Source of the DNA: an uncultured Anaerolineaceae bacterium
Lineage (GTDB): Bacteria; Chloroflexota; Anaerolineae; Anaerolineales; Anaerolineaceae
Assembly: GCA_938020565.1 (NCBI GenBank)
Contig: CALIHP010000001.1
Coordinates: 1-31,814 of the forward strand
Length of the DNA: 31,814 nucleotides
Reading direction: 5' to 3'
This document shows, in pieces, positions 1 through 7,479 of this stretch. Positions within the stretch are counted from its first letter, which is position 1, and the number at the start of each line of letters is the position of its first letter. Position numbers and translations under genes: made by a program. The notes under the pieces were generated by a model. The model was given only the letters and a program-made list of their open reading frames with translations. It was not told the origin of the DNA and searched no databases.

Positions 1-363
1 ATCGTGTAGGATGTGAGCCACCGCAGTGGCATTGTCTTGTCGTCGAGTTCCGCTTTTACGCCGGGCTTATAGACGGTGATGATCGGCTCTTGTGCCTCAT
101 ATTTCACATCGTCGAAAATGACGATCTGCTCCGCCATGATCTTGAGGCTCATGCCGTTGTCTTTGCAGATTTCCAGAAGAAACTCCAAGTCCGACTTATC
201 CGCCTGCTCCACATGGTCAAGGTTCGGATTCTCCGCGCAGTCCCAAATCAGCGAAAGATTGTTTCGCTCGCAGACGTCGGCGGCGCACTTCCAGACGGAT
301 ATCTCCTCCCATGTCTGATTGCGCCGTGTGCCGCGCAGGGAAGATTCGCCGACGACCGAAACG
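1..363 (-). pseudogene. Fragment of phage tail protein, late control gene D family
   Basis: Reading the minus strand gives one open frame that runs off the window edge at base 1 and continues up to about 363. It has no start codon of its own. It contains SSLRGTRRNQTWEEIS, then a stretch with VEQADKSDLEFLLEICKDNG, then LKIMAEQIVIFDD. From memory, this order is typical of the tail protein D / late control D family of contractile phage tails and related injection systems: a 'W-E' motif, a domain with E-Q-x-x-x-S-D-x-x-F-L-x-x-L-C, then 'G-x-x-L-K'. Only about 120 residues of a protein usually over 300 residues are present. The upstream part is replaced by the oppositely oriented recombinase, so this is a broken gene. 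The exact junction lies near 343-363, where both reading frames look plausible. No other phage structural gene is visible in the window. Confidence 0.6.
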
Positions 364-1146
364 CTGTATATCAATGTTCTCAAGAGTTTTTTAGAATACC
401 TGGCGGCCGAAAATATTCTCAACCTGAACCTGAACCGTGTCAAAATGCTGATCCGGCGTCGAACGAGGAAACCTGGCGTTCGGCTGCCGCAGTTCCCTGA
501 AGAAGATATCCGTAAGGTCCTTGAATACGCGGAATCTCTTCCCTCTATTCTATGCGAAACTGAGACAGATCGATTAATCAACTGCCGAGATTCGGCTTTC
601 CTTTTGACGCTTGCCGATACCGGACTGCGGATTCATGAAATCTGTGGTCTTCGGCTTGGCGATATTAACTGGCGAACAGGAAAAGCCGTTATTATTGGGA
701 AAGGGAATAAGGAAGCGATGATCCGGTTTTCTGATCGCTCAATTATAGCTATGCGAAATTATTTGAGCCTTCGCGCTGAGCTTGGCGAGAAATTCGCGCT
801 TGCCCGCTCCGCTCTCCCGATTTTTTCGCGGCATGACAAAGGCGCCGGCAAAAAGACGCTCCCGATTACGACGAAAACCGGGCGTATGATCGTTTCTGAG
901 CGTGTTGAGCAATGTCTGGGCAAGGATGCGGTCGGAACGATCACGCCCCACTCTTTCCGTCATTTTTTTGTGACGACAGTCCTCCAGGCGACCGGCAACC
1001 TGAAAATCGCTCAGGAATTCGCCCGGCATACGAATATCGCTGTAACGCAGCGCTATTCGCATCTGGCAAACGAAGAGCTCGACGACACGTATCAGGCGAT
1101 TTTCGGCGCGTACAGCTCGGACAGACGTAAGGCATCTGATGAATAA
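319..1146 (+). CDS. 5'-truncated tyrosine recombinase (XerC/D-like integrase)
   Basis: The catalytic domain of a tyrosine recombinase is complete. Counting from the TTG at 319, Arg104 lies in DTGLRIHE, Lys128 in GKGNKEA, His211 and Arg214 in PHSFRHFF, His237 in ARHTNIAVTQ and the nucleophile Tyr246 in QRYSHL. The core-binding domain is recognisable only from about residue 9 (SPTTETLYINVLKSFLEYL). Roughly 20-30 N-terminal residues of a normal ~300-residue Xer protein are missing. The frame upstream of about 343 is antisense to phage tail gene sequence, so the only starts available there (such as the TTG at 319) are probably not native, and no ribosome binding site is evident. It is either a host Xer-type gene or a prophage integrase, damaged at its 5' end. 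Whether a shortened protein is still made cannot be told. Confidence 0.8.
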   Translation: MRRVPRREDSPTTETLYINVLKSFLEYLAAENILNLNLNRVKMLIRRRTRKPGVRLPQFPEEDIRKVLEYAESLPSILCETETDRLINCRDSAFLLTLADTGLRIHEICGLRLGDINWRTGKAVIIGKGNKEAMIRFSDRSIIAMRNYLSLRAELGEKFALARSALPIFSRHDKGAGKKTLPITTKTGRMIVSERVEQCLGKDAVGTITPHSFRHFFVTTVLQATGNLKIAQEFARHTNIAVTQRYSHLANEELDDTYQAIFGAYSSDRRKASDE

Positions 1147-1171
1147 CGATCAGCGCTTTGGGTAATTATGT

Positions 1172-1177
1172 TACAAT
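1172..1177 (+). promoter_or_regulatory. -10 box close to the peptidase start
   Basis: TACAAT lies 11 bases before the ATG at 1189. If used as a -10 element, transcription would begin only a few bases before the start codon, giving a nearly leaderless mRNA. No convincing -35 box is seen 16-18 bases upstream and no Shine-Dalgarno sequence precedes 1189. Confidence 0.4.
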
Positions 1178-1188
1178 ATTCGGGTATT

Positions 1189-2601
1189 ATGTTGAACAAG
1201 CTGATCCGCCGTGCTCATTCTTTCCTGATTCTTTTCGCCGTTATTCTTCTCTCTGGCGCTGTAGTTTTCGCTCAAAAAGACGACGTTTATCCGGTTTATC
1301 AAATTGAATCCGGAGACTTCCTTTCGCTGGTTGCGATTCGATTCGGAACAACCGTTCAGGAAATTATCGATATTAACAACATTGCCAACGCAGATACGAT
1401 TTCGATTGGCGATCAGATCAAAATCCCCTCGCTGAAAGGGCTGTCTGGCAAGCTCGTAACTGACGCTGTCCAGATCGGCGATACGCTCTCGAGCGTTGCG
1501 ATCCGATCCGGGATGAGTCCGGAGGATATCCTGCGAATCAATCATGTTACCAGCCGTTCGGAGTTTTATATCGGGAAAACGATCATCCTCGTGGAATCCA
1601 AAGCAGCGCCGCCCTACGCTCCCGTCTCATCGTTCGCCGAGGGAGAAACGCTGATCGAAAAAGCGGTTCAGGAGAACGTCAATCCGGCAGAATTAAAGAG
1701 AATAAATCAGCTTGCGGGCAACTGGGACCGTACCGACCGCCAGCTCGTTTTCGTTAAATCGGCGGAAAACGGCGACGCATCAGCACAAAGTATTACACCG
1801 CTGTTCACCAAGCTTGAGCTCCGGACCCTTCCGCTCGTTCAGGGCGAGACCTATGTATTGGAAATCGATCAGGCGAAGCATCTTGACCTCTCCGGATCGC
1901 TCGCGGGAACCGCGCTTCGCTTTTTCAACGATCCGGAAACTCCTGACAAGAAGATCGCGATGATTGGAATCAAGGCCGATCAGACGACCGGCCTGAGCGA
2001 TATCAGCCTGAGAGCGGTCGCAGAAGACGGCGATATTTTTACGCTCGACCAGAAAATCCTGATCGAGCCAGGACTGTTTACATACGAGGTTGTTTCCGGC
2101 GTCGACGCCGCTACCCTGGAAGATCACAGCAACGATATTGACCGGCAGGCGCTCGAAGGCGTGACAGAGACGTCGCCAATCCGGCAATGGGGAACGCGGA
2201 TGTCCTACCCTGTTGATGAGCCGTATATTGCGTCGGGGTTCGGGAACCGCAGGACCTATAATAATACCGATTACAAAAATTACCACACTGGGCTTGACTT
2301 CGGCGTTTGGACCGCCAATAATATCAATATCTACGCCGCTGCTGACGGGAAAGTTCTCTTCTGTTCCGAGCTTCCGATTCATGGACTTCATACGATTATT
2401 GACCATGGCTGGGGCGTATACTCAACCTATTCGCACCAATCTCAATCGGTCGTCACCGTTGGGCAGGAAGTCAAGCGCGGCGAGGTAATCGGGCTGATCG
2501 GGAATTCCGGCCGCTCGGCCGGGCCGCACCTGCATTGGGAAATCCGCATTAACGGCGTTTACGTCGACCCGAATACATGGCTGAAAACGGATTTTCCGTA
2601 G
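1189..2601 (+). CDS. LysM-domain M23 family metallopeptidase
   Basis: This is a 470-residue exported peptidoglycan hydrolase. An N-terminal hydrophobic segment (residues 11-28, before AQKDD) acts as signal peptide or membrane anchor. Two LysM domains follow (about 36-80 and 92-135), each with the SGD/IGD..L..VA pattern, and a weaker third (about 148-190). A central region (about 200-340) shows no recognised motif. The C-terminus is an M23 (LytM/lysostaphin type) domain, with His366 and Asp370 in HTGLD and the HxH motif at 447-449 in GPHLHWEI, the standard zinc ligand set. It should cleave peptide cross-links in the cell wall. The ATG at 1189 is preferred over that at 1168 because it begins directly before the signal sequence and the earlier ATG overlaps the putative -10 box. 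Confidence 0.9.
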   Translation: MLNKLIRRAHSFLILFAVILLSGAVVFAQKDDVYPVYQIESGDFLSLVAIRFGTTVQEIIDINNIANADTISIGDQIKIPSLKGLSGKLVTDAVQIGDTLSSVAIRSGMSPEDILRINHVTSRSEFYIGKTIILVESKAAPPYAPVSSFAEGETLIEKAVQENVNPAELKRINQLAGNWDRTDRQLVFVKSAENGDASAQSITPLFTKLELRTLPLVQGETYVLEIDQAKHLDLSGSLAGTALRFFNDPETPDKKIAMIGIKADQTTGLSDISLRAVAEDGDIFTLDQKILIEPGLFTYEVVSGVDAATLEDHSNDIDRQALEGVTETSPIRQWGTRMSYPVDEPYIASGFGNRRTYNNTDYKNYHTGLDFGVWTANNINIYAAADGKVLFCSELPIHGLHTIIDHGWGVYSTYSHQSQSVVTVGQEVKRGEVIGLIGNSGRSAGPHLHWEIRINGVYVDPNTWLKTDFP

Positions 2602-2634
2602 ACGAATCTTTCCGGTTAGGAGTTTATTTAAAGT

Positions 2635-4242
2635 ATGGAACCGAATCAATCGATCGCTCAACCTGACTGGACGAAGTTTGCCTTATCATCGTCCGATCTG
2701 GATTTTATTTATAACTATTTACTTGAGAAAGAGACGCCCGCGTCGACCAGGGAAATCGCGGAAGCGATTATCGGCGAACGGATCCGTGTTCAACGAAACG
2801 ACCTGATCAAGTCGATCGCGAAGATCGGGAAAATTTATCGTCCTGCCGATTCGTATCAGCTTGGCGATCAGGTTACTTTTCCTAAATTGGCGAATCTGGT
2901 CGGAACGGTTATCGAGCTTCGGAAGGGGAAAAATCCGGATTTACCTGAATTCAACGTCGTAAAATTCCGTTTCGCCGATAATAGAGAGATCGAGTTTGCC
3001 GCCGGCGTCGAAACTTATGCGCTGAACCAGCTGGACCCGCTAAGCGCGATCTATCCGGATTTCATGAGCCTGAGCGACACGCTGAAGCAATACGGAAAAC
3101 CGATTCTGAAATCAATTCGACGCGACCTGAGCCGGTCGGAGGAGCTTTTCGGCATCTCCGATTACTGGTTCCCAACCGCGCTTTTAGCGGAAGTCAACCC
3201 CGGCTTCCTGAACCTGGCCGAAGCGGCGATGGAGATGGAAAACGGGGTCCCGGTTCCAACCGCGAAGGTCCTTGAAATGATCGAGTATCCGAGCGACAGC
3301 AACGCCGCGTTGACCGAATTTTCGTTTAATTATGCACTGAAACAGGACGATCGGTTCGACGAGGTTGGCTCTCTTGGGAAAATTCTCTGGACGCTGAATT
3401 CGCTGGAACCGGAAGACGTTCGGAAGGTACCGCTGACATTGCGGCACCATCCTTCAGCTTATTCGACGAATCATGAAGAAATCGAGCTCGATCCGACGGA
3501 ATACCTGATCCATGACGAATTAGACGAAGGCAGCCTGGAACAGCCCTATGCATCCCCGGACCATTTTGACTTCTGCATATCCTATCCGCATTGGAAAGCG
3601 GGCACGCTTCCGCTTTTAGGCGCAACGCTCGATATTTTTCCGAGCTCGACCGAAACGAATCACTATGTTTTTAATTTCGTCGATGAATCAACCGGCGATA
3701 CGTTCATGGGATGGGTCATTCGCGACGAGAATTATGTCTGCGGACTGAAGCCCTGGTACCGGGCAAATAAAATTATTCCGGGAAGCGTTATCCGAATTCA
3801 TCCCGGCGAAACGCACGATCAGGTTATACTTTCGAAAATTCCGCCGAGATCTTCGAAAGATTGGATCCGCACGGCGCAGTTCGACGCGAAAGGGCATCTT
3901 TCCTTCGAAACCCGGCAGCAGCATGTCTCGACCTTTTTTGACGAACGGCTTGCGATCTATGTTGAAAATACGCCGCAGCTGGACATTCTCTGGGAGAATC
4001 ATAACAGGCAAGACATCCAGTTTCAACGCCTCATCCGGCAGACGTTCCGCGAAATCACCCGCGAAAATCCGCAGGGAATTATCCACTTTTCCGAACTTTA
4101 TGCCGGTTTAAATATGATGCATCGCTGCGCGCCGAAAGAACTCTTAGCGGCCTTATTTGAAGACGAAAATATTATACCGCTGTCCAATTTATCGTTTAAA
4201 CTTGATTCCGGCGACGGAGCCGAGGAAGGAGGGAACGGATGA
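2635..4242 (+). CDS. Conserved unknown protein with possible winged-helix ends
   Basis: This 535-residue soluble protein is not recognised. Residues about 18-62 (LDFIYNYLLEKETPASTREI onward) read like a helix-turn-helix resembling the HARE-HTH class. The next 60 residues (GDQVTFPKLANLVGTVIELR) look like a small beta-barrel. A central stretch (about 318-395, with GDTFMGWVIRDENYVCG and GSVIRIHPGE) is beta-rich and vaguely like a B3-type DNA-binding fold. The C-terminus (about 465-525) again looks helical, of HTH type. These fold guesses are inference from pattern only. There is no signal peptide and no membrane segment. TAGGAG lies upstream of the ATG at 2635 at a rather long spacing. Its stop overlaps the next start (ATGA at 4239-4242), so the two genes are very likely translated together. 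Confidence 0.7.
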   Translation: MEPNQSIAQPDWTKFALSSSDLDFIYNYLLEKETPASTREIAEAIIGERIRVQRNDLIKSIAKIGKIYRPADSYQLGDQVTFPKLANLVGTVIELRKGKNPDLPEFNVVKFRFADNREIEFAAGVETYALNQLDPLSAIYPDFMSLSDTLKQYGKPILKSIRRDLSRSEELFGISDYWFPTALLAEVNPGFLNLAEAAMEMENGVPVPTAKVLEMIEYPSDSNAALTEFSFNYALKQDDRFDEVGSLGKILWTLNSLEPEDVRKVPLTLRHHPSAYSTNHEEIELDPTEYLIHDELDEGSLEQPYASPDHFDFCISYPHWKAGTLPLLGATLDIFPSSTETNHYVFNFVDESTGDTFMGWVIRDENYVCGLKPWYRANKIIPGSVIRIHPGETHDQVILSKIPPRSSKDWIRTAQFDAKGHLSFETRQQHVSTFFDERLAIYVENTPQLDILWENHNRQDIQFQRLIRQTFREITRENPQGIIHFSELYAGLNMMHRCAPKELLAALFEDENIIPLSNLSFKLDSGDGAEEGGNG

Positions 4243-4676
4243 GCGAGGCGAAAGCGGAAAAGGGCCTTTTCTTCAAGCCGTCGATCGACACGCAGTTTCA
4301 TATCGATTTTGAATGGTGGCAGGCCAGCGATTTAGGCTGGCGAAACGCGATGGTCCGCTGCATGTGCGACGAGCATCGGGAGTTCTTCCTGAACCAGCCG
4401 GAAAGCGATACCATGGTCGATTTCATCGATCCGGAGACGGGCGAAGTTTCGCGTCGGGATACGCTCCAGGAGATTTTAACGAACCACTGCGCCCGGCAGC
4501 AAAGCTTTCTCCAACCGAACGGTCCATTGACCGATTCCGTTTTCCGGATTTTCCTGGCAAACGGGAACCAGCCCCTTTCCTGCCGCGAACTGAGCGAGAT
4601 TTTGAAGAAGCCGGCTGGAACGATCCTGAAAACGCTTTCAGGGCCGAGGATTTATCGCGGGATTAAGCCATACTGA
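4239..4676 (+). CDS. Small conserved unknown protein, partner of the preceding gene
   Basis: This 145-residue soluble protein is joined to the preceding gene by a 4-base ATGA overlap. The N-terminal half is rich in aromatic and acidic residues (FHIDFEWWQASDLGWRNAMV). The C-terminal 45 residues (SVFRIFLANGNQPLSCRELS, ending RIYRGIKPY) resemble a short winged helix. That segment has a layout similar to the N-terminus of its partner: hydrophobic helix, 'P-x-S/T-x-R/C-E-I/L' turn, recognition-type helix, then I-Y-R. This suggests that both proteins bind nucleic acid or each other. No enzyme motif is visible. Function unknown. Confidence 0.65.
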   Translation: MSEAKAEKGLFFKPSIDTQFHIDFEWWQASDLGWRNAMVRCMCDEHREFFLNQPESDTMVDFIDPETGEVSRRDTLQEILTNHCARQQSFLQPNGPLTDSVFRIFLANGNQPLSCRELSEILKKPAGTILKTLSGPRIYRGIKPY

Positions 4677-4741
4677 TAAGATCCGAGCTGTATCCGCGAC
4701 GGACGTTCGCGGGAAGCTGGGTCGAGAGAAAATTATTTTGT

Positions 4742-4747
4742 TATAAT
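4742..4747 (+). promoter_or_regulatory. -10 box of the tRNA-Arg promoter
   Basis: A perfect TATAAT ends 12 bases before the mature tRNA 5' end, the distance expected for a tRNA promoter with a short 5' leader. The -35 region is poor (GGGTCGAG area around 4719-4726). Confidence 0.6.
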
Positions 4748-4759
4748 AGTCGAATGTTC

Positions 4760-4832
4760 GCCTCCATAGCTCAACGGACAGAGCGGCGGTCTTCTAAACC
4801 GTAGGTTGCTGGTTCGAATCCAGTTGGAGGCG
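4760..4832 (+). tRNA. tRNA-Arg (anticodon TCT)
   Basis: A 73-base cloverleaf can be drawn. The acceptor arms GCCTCCA (4760-4766) and TGGAGGC (4825-4831) pair perfectly. The D arm carries TAGCTCAACGGACAGAGC, and the T arm contains GGTTCGAATCC. The anticodon stem CGGT/ACCG closes the 7-base loop CTTCTAA, giving anticodon TCT, which reads AGA (arginine). The discriminator base is G. The 3' CCA is not encoded (GCTTAA follows), so the CCA-adding enzyme encoded at 25746-27152 or an equivalent is needed. Confidence 0.96.
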
Positions 4833-4904
4833 CTTAAATTTTCCGCAGCTTTGCGCGAGATGATAGCGGATAAACGTTGGAATCACATAACCACTCTTCC
4901 TATC

Positions 4905-5819
4905 TCAAACCATCAGATTAACCAACAGCCCCGCAAAAAAAGAAAACAGCATGATAAACGTGATATACAGCAGGAAACGCCTCATTCCCAGCACGATTTT
5001 CAATGCACCCAGATTCGTTATTTTTGTTGCAGGACCCGTAATCATAAAAGCCGCGGCACTGCCAACGCTCATGCCGCTCCAGAGCCACTCCTGCAGCAGC
5101 GGTATCGTGCCACCGCCGCAGGCGTAAAGCGGGACGCCGACCGTCGCGGCCATCAGAATACCCCAGGCCTCATTCCCGCCGAAGACGTTTACCATAAGAT
5201 CCCGCGGGACATATCTCTGGAACAGGGCGGAAATCAGAATACCCAGCAGGAAATACAGCCCGGTCGCCTTTACGTTTCTCCAAAGGTTCAGCAGGTAGCG
5301 GATCAGCAGATTCGAATGCGTATCATGGTTTTCCCGTTCCCCGAATCCCGCGAAATCAAAAAAGTCCTTTTTCCTGTAAAACGCCCAGACAAGCAGTCCC
5401 GCGGCAGCTCCACATACGAAACAGCTGATGATCCGAACGGCCAGCACATTGTTGCCGAGAGCCGCGCTGTAGATAATAAGCTGCGGATTCAGAAGGATGG
5501 AAGCCATCATAAACGCCGCCAGCCAGTCCTCACGCATTCCCTGCTTCCGAAAAGACGCGGCAATGGGAATTGTCCCGTACATACAGAGAGGAGAAGCCAT
5601 ACCGAATATGCAGGCGGGAATGATACCCAGCAGGCCCAGCTTTTTATCCTTCATCTCCGTAAAGAGCTTGTGGATTCTGTCCTTTGCGAACACGGAGATG
5701 AAGGAACCGGTTGCCATGCCCAATACCCAATACCAGAAAATCTGCCGGAATTGAATATCGAAATAATACCAGATGTATATGAATTCTCTTTGTATAGCGC
5801 GAAGCGCTTCACTCATCAA
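4905..5819 (-). CDS. Permease of the ArsP/DUF318 (UPF0718) family
   Basis: This 304-residue integral membrane protein has about eight hydrophobic segments. Signature stretches are SPLCMYGTIPIAASF in the first half, VPLYACGGGTIPLLQEW in the second and ITGPATKITNL near the end. This is the duplicated P-x-x-C-x-x-G-x-I-P arrangement of ArsP/DUF318 permeases, some of which export trivalent organoarsenicals; others have unknown substrates. Only one cysteine is present in each motif, so the C-x-C variant is absent and an arsenic role should not be assumed. Its start overlaps the last 11 bases of the DUF362 gene upstream on the same strand, so the pair is translationally coupled. The antisense plus-strand frame over this gene is a shadow. 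Confidence 0.85.
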   Translation of the reverse strand: MMSEALRAIQREFIYIWYYFDIQFRQIFWYWVLGMATGSFISVFAKDRIHKLFTEMKDKKLGLLGIIPACIFGMASPLCMYGTIPIAASFRKQGMREDWLAAFMMASILLNPQLIIYSAALGNNVLAVRIISCFVCGAAAGLLVWAFYRKKDFFDFAGFGERENHDTHSNLLIRYLLNLWRNVKATGLYFLLGILISALFQRYVPRDLMVNVFGGNEAWGILMAATVGVPLYACGGGTIPLLQEWLWSGMSVGSAAAFMITGPATKITNLGALKIVLGMRRFLLYITFIMLFSFFAGLLVNLMV

Positions 5820-6819
5820 TATTCACCAACTCATAATTCCGGGTGCCAAGGCCTATTTCTTCCGCGTATTCCAGCGTGCGCATCCCGTTTTTCGAACGAA
5901 CCCTGTTTACAAAAGACTCGTTGCCTTCCGCCTGATAAATCAGGTCCATACAGGCCTGGTCGAGCGCGATCGGATCTGCCGATGCGAGAATGCCGATATC
6001 ATGGATATCCGGCTCCGCGGGGTTACCGTCGCAGTCACAGTCGATAGACAGCCGGTTCATCACATTGATATAGATAATACGCTTACCGTTATCCAGATAA
6101 TCGGAGACAGCCTTTGCAGCCTCTCCCATACTCTCAAGAAAATCGTCCTGCGCGCCGCCCCATGCGTTGGTGTCGCTGGTTCCGCCTGAGTGAATACGGG
6201 CTTTACAGGATGAGGAGGCAATACCGATCGAAGTATTCTTGATTGCGCCTCCAAAGCCCGCCATCGCATGGCCCTTGAAATGGGAAAGAATCAGAAAATT
6301 ATCGTAGTCTGCAAAGTGCTTCCCAACAAGATCGCCGGACAGATGCTGTCCGCCTGCGACAGGCAGTTCCATAGAGCCGTCTTCATCCATCAAATCGAAA
6401 TCCGCAATCGCCGTGAAGCCGTGATCCTCCGCAACCTGATGGTGCATGGCGGAGCTGCTCCGGGAGCCGCCATAGGCTGTATTGCATTCCACAATCGTTC
6501 CCTTCAGCATTTTCACCAGATCGCCAATCAATTCAGGTCTTAAATAATTGCTCGCCGGAGGTTCGCCCGTGGAAATTTTAACTGCGATATTGCCTTCGGG
6601 CTCCCAGTCAAGCTTCTCATAGATACGAACAAGTCCTTCCGCAGAAATATCTTCCGTAAAATAGACGACAGACGCATCAGATACGGTTCCGTCAGACATG
6701 GCAGGACTTTCCGTACCTTTCGTCTCGTCCTTTTTCGTTTCTCGCCTTGCGCTGATTCCATGCGCCATGCAGAACGACATCAACGCGAGCATCAGCAAAC
6801 CCACAAACACTTTTTTCAT
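5809..6819 (-). CDS. Secreted DUF362 domain protein
   Basis: The protein has 336 residues. The N-terminal MKKVFVGLLMLALMSF segment is a Sec-type signal peptide, followed by a Lys/Glu/Thr-rich linker to about residue 45. The rest matches the DUF362 family: VAVKIS-like GNIAVKISTGEPP, then SHFKGHAMAGFGGAIKNTSIG, then DCDCDGNPAEPDIHDIGILA and ADPIALDQACMDL. Acidic and cysteine residues in DCDCDG suggest a metal or iron-sulfur role, as proposed for related proteins, but the reaction is unknown. No additional 4Fe-4S ferredoxin motif is present. CCTCC (GGAGG on the coding strand) lies at 6829-6833, 9 bases before the start. Together with the permease it forms a compact two-gene cassette between the tRNA-Arg and the feo operon. 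Confidence 0.88.
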   Translation of the reverse strand: MKKVFVGLLMLALMSFCMAHGISARRETKKDETKGTESPAMSDGTVSDASVVYFTEDISAEGLVRIYEKLDWEPEGNIAVKISTGEPPASNYLRPELIGDLVKMLKGTIVECNTAYGGSRSSSAMHHQVAEDHGFTAIADFDLMDEDGSMELPVAGGQHLSGDLVGKHFADYDNFLILSHFKGHAMAGFGGAIKNTSIGIASSSCKARIHSGGTSDTNAWGGAQDDFLESMGEAAKAVSDYLDNGKRIIYINVMNRLSIDCDCDGNPAEPDIHDIGILASADPIALDQACMDLIYQAEGNESFVNRVRSKNGMRTLEYAEEIGLGTRNYELVNIDE

Positions 6820-7177
6820 TATTATGTACCTCCGTTTTCACTTGTTATTTCAATTGTAAAGGCATATCAGGACACTGCTTCGTTTCTTCATACCTGGTCA
6901 TTCGCCTCCTGATTTCCCATTCGGCCTTGGAGCGGACGTCCAAAGCCATACCCCATTCCGCTTTGTATAGCCGGATATGCTTGCCATTTGCCAGGTTCCC
7001 TGCAAACCATAAACATCGGCTTCCCATTCGGCGATATAGCTGATGGTCGCGCTGTCCCCCCGTTGCATTTTCCTTCTCGCGTTCCGCAGCCTGGCGGCAT
7101 GTGACAGCTGACCCGCTCCCGGAAATCATATAAGGGATATTTTATTCCCCGTTTTTGACGTTGCCATATCGGAATTA
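6820..7177. other. Long intergenic stretch with no assignable gene
   Basis: About 360 bases lie between the DUF362 start and the feo promoter. Two overlapping minus-strand frames exist (6845-7129 and 6888-7100). The second contains MPPGCGTREGKCNGGTARP and SAISPNGKPMFMVCREPGKW, which read like the remains of a real protein, but I cannot name it and neither frame has a good ribosome binding site. A minus-strand -10-like ATTGTA (TACAAT on the coding strand) at 6853-6858 may belong to the DUF362-permease promoter. No RNA gene or repeat was recognised. Confidence 0.4.
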
Positions 7178-7206
7178 TTGACAGCTAACTCGGAAAATGA
7201 TACACT
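7178..7206 (+). promoter_or_regulatory. feo operon promoter
   Basis: TTGACA at 7178-7183 is a perfect -35 box. It is followed by a 17-base spacer and TACACT at 7201-7206 as the -10 box (4 of 6 consensus). This is one of the clearest sigma-70 type promoters in the window. The expected transcription start is near 7213, about 40 bases before feoA. Confidence 0.75.
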
Positions 7207-7207
7207 T

Positions 7208-7230
7208 ATTACGTTAGATTTTGCTAACTT
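7208..7230 (+). promoter_or_regulatory. Inverted-repeat operator, candidate DtxR/MntR-type site
   Basis: GTTAG (7213-7217) and CTAAC (7224-7228) form an inverted repeat directly at the expected feo transcription start. The flanks TTAC and TTA extend its symmetry partly. A further CTAAC half-site lies in the promoter spacer at 7185-7189. GTTAG/CTAAC are the core half-sites of DtxR/IdeR/MntR-family operators, although here the spacing between arms is wider than the classic 19-bp site. Iron- or manganese-dependent repression of feo is the natural inference. The regulator is not encoded in the window. Confidence 0.5.
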
Positions 7231-7253
7231 ACTTTAGCTTTGGAGGATATAAA

Positions 7254-7478
7254 ATGATCCCGATTACGTTGGCCGACATAGGTGAAGAAGTCGTTATCCG
7301 CAAGATTACGGGGAAGGACGAAATCAGACTGCATCTCGCGGAAATGGGATTGGTCGTCGGCGAGCCGATCACGGTCATTTCAAAACTCGGCGAAAACCTG
7401 ATCCTCAAGGTTAAAGAAAGCCGAATCGCGATCGGGCATGGTCTAGCAAGCAGAATTCAAATAGAAGGGAAGATCTGA
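7254..7478 (+). CDS. feoA: Ferrous iron transport protein A, first copy
   Basis: This 74-residue SH3-like FeoA protein starts MIPITLADIGEEVVIRKI and has the typical LAEMGLVVGEPITVISKL turn and the C-terminal IGHGLASRIQIEG. FeoA is a small cytosolic protein that assists the FeoB GTPase transporter. The ATG at 7254 is chosen because TGGAGG at 7241-7246 lies at a good distance; an in-frame TTG at 7221 would fall inside the operator. It is the first gene of the feo operon and ends one base before the second feoA. Two consecutive feoA genes ahead of feoB is an arrangement known from several anaerobes. Confidence 0.93.
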   Translation: MIPITLADIGEEVVIRKITGKDEIRLHLAEMGLVVGEPITVISKLGENLILKVKESRIAIGHGLASRIQIEGKI

Positions 7479-7479
7479 T

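Noticed and set aside
4693..4712. Terminator after the 4239-4676 gene
   Set aside because: CCGCGA/TCGCGG can pair over 6 bases, but no T-run follows.
4806..6047. Long plus-strand open frame of 413 codons
   Set aside because: It begins inside the tRNA-Arg and runs antisense to two genes with clear family motifs (permease and DUF362). Its translation is low in hydrophobic order and has no recognisable domain.
4760..7260. Integrated element using tRNA-Arg as attachment site
   Set aside because: No repeat of the tRNA 3' end was found downstream before the feo operon, and no integrase lies next to the tRNA.
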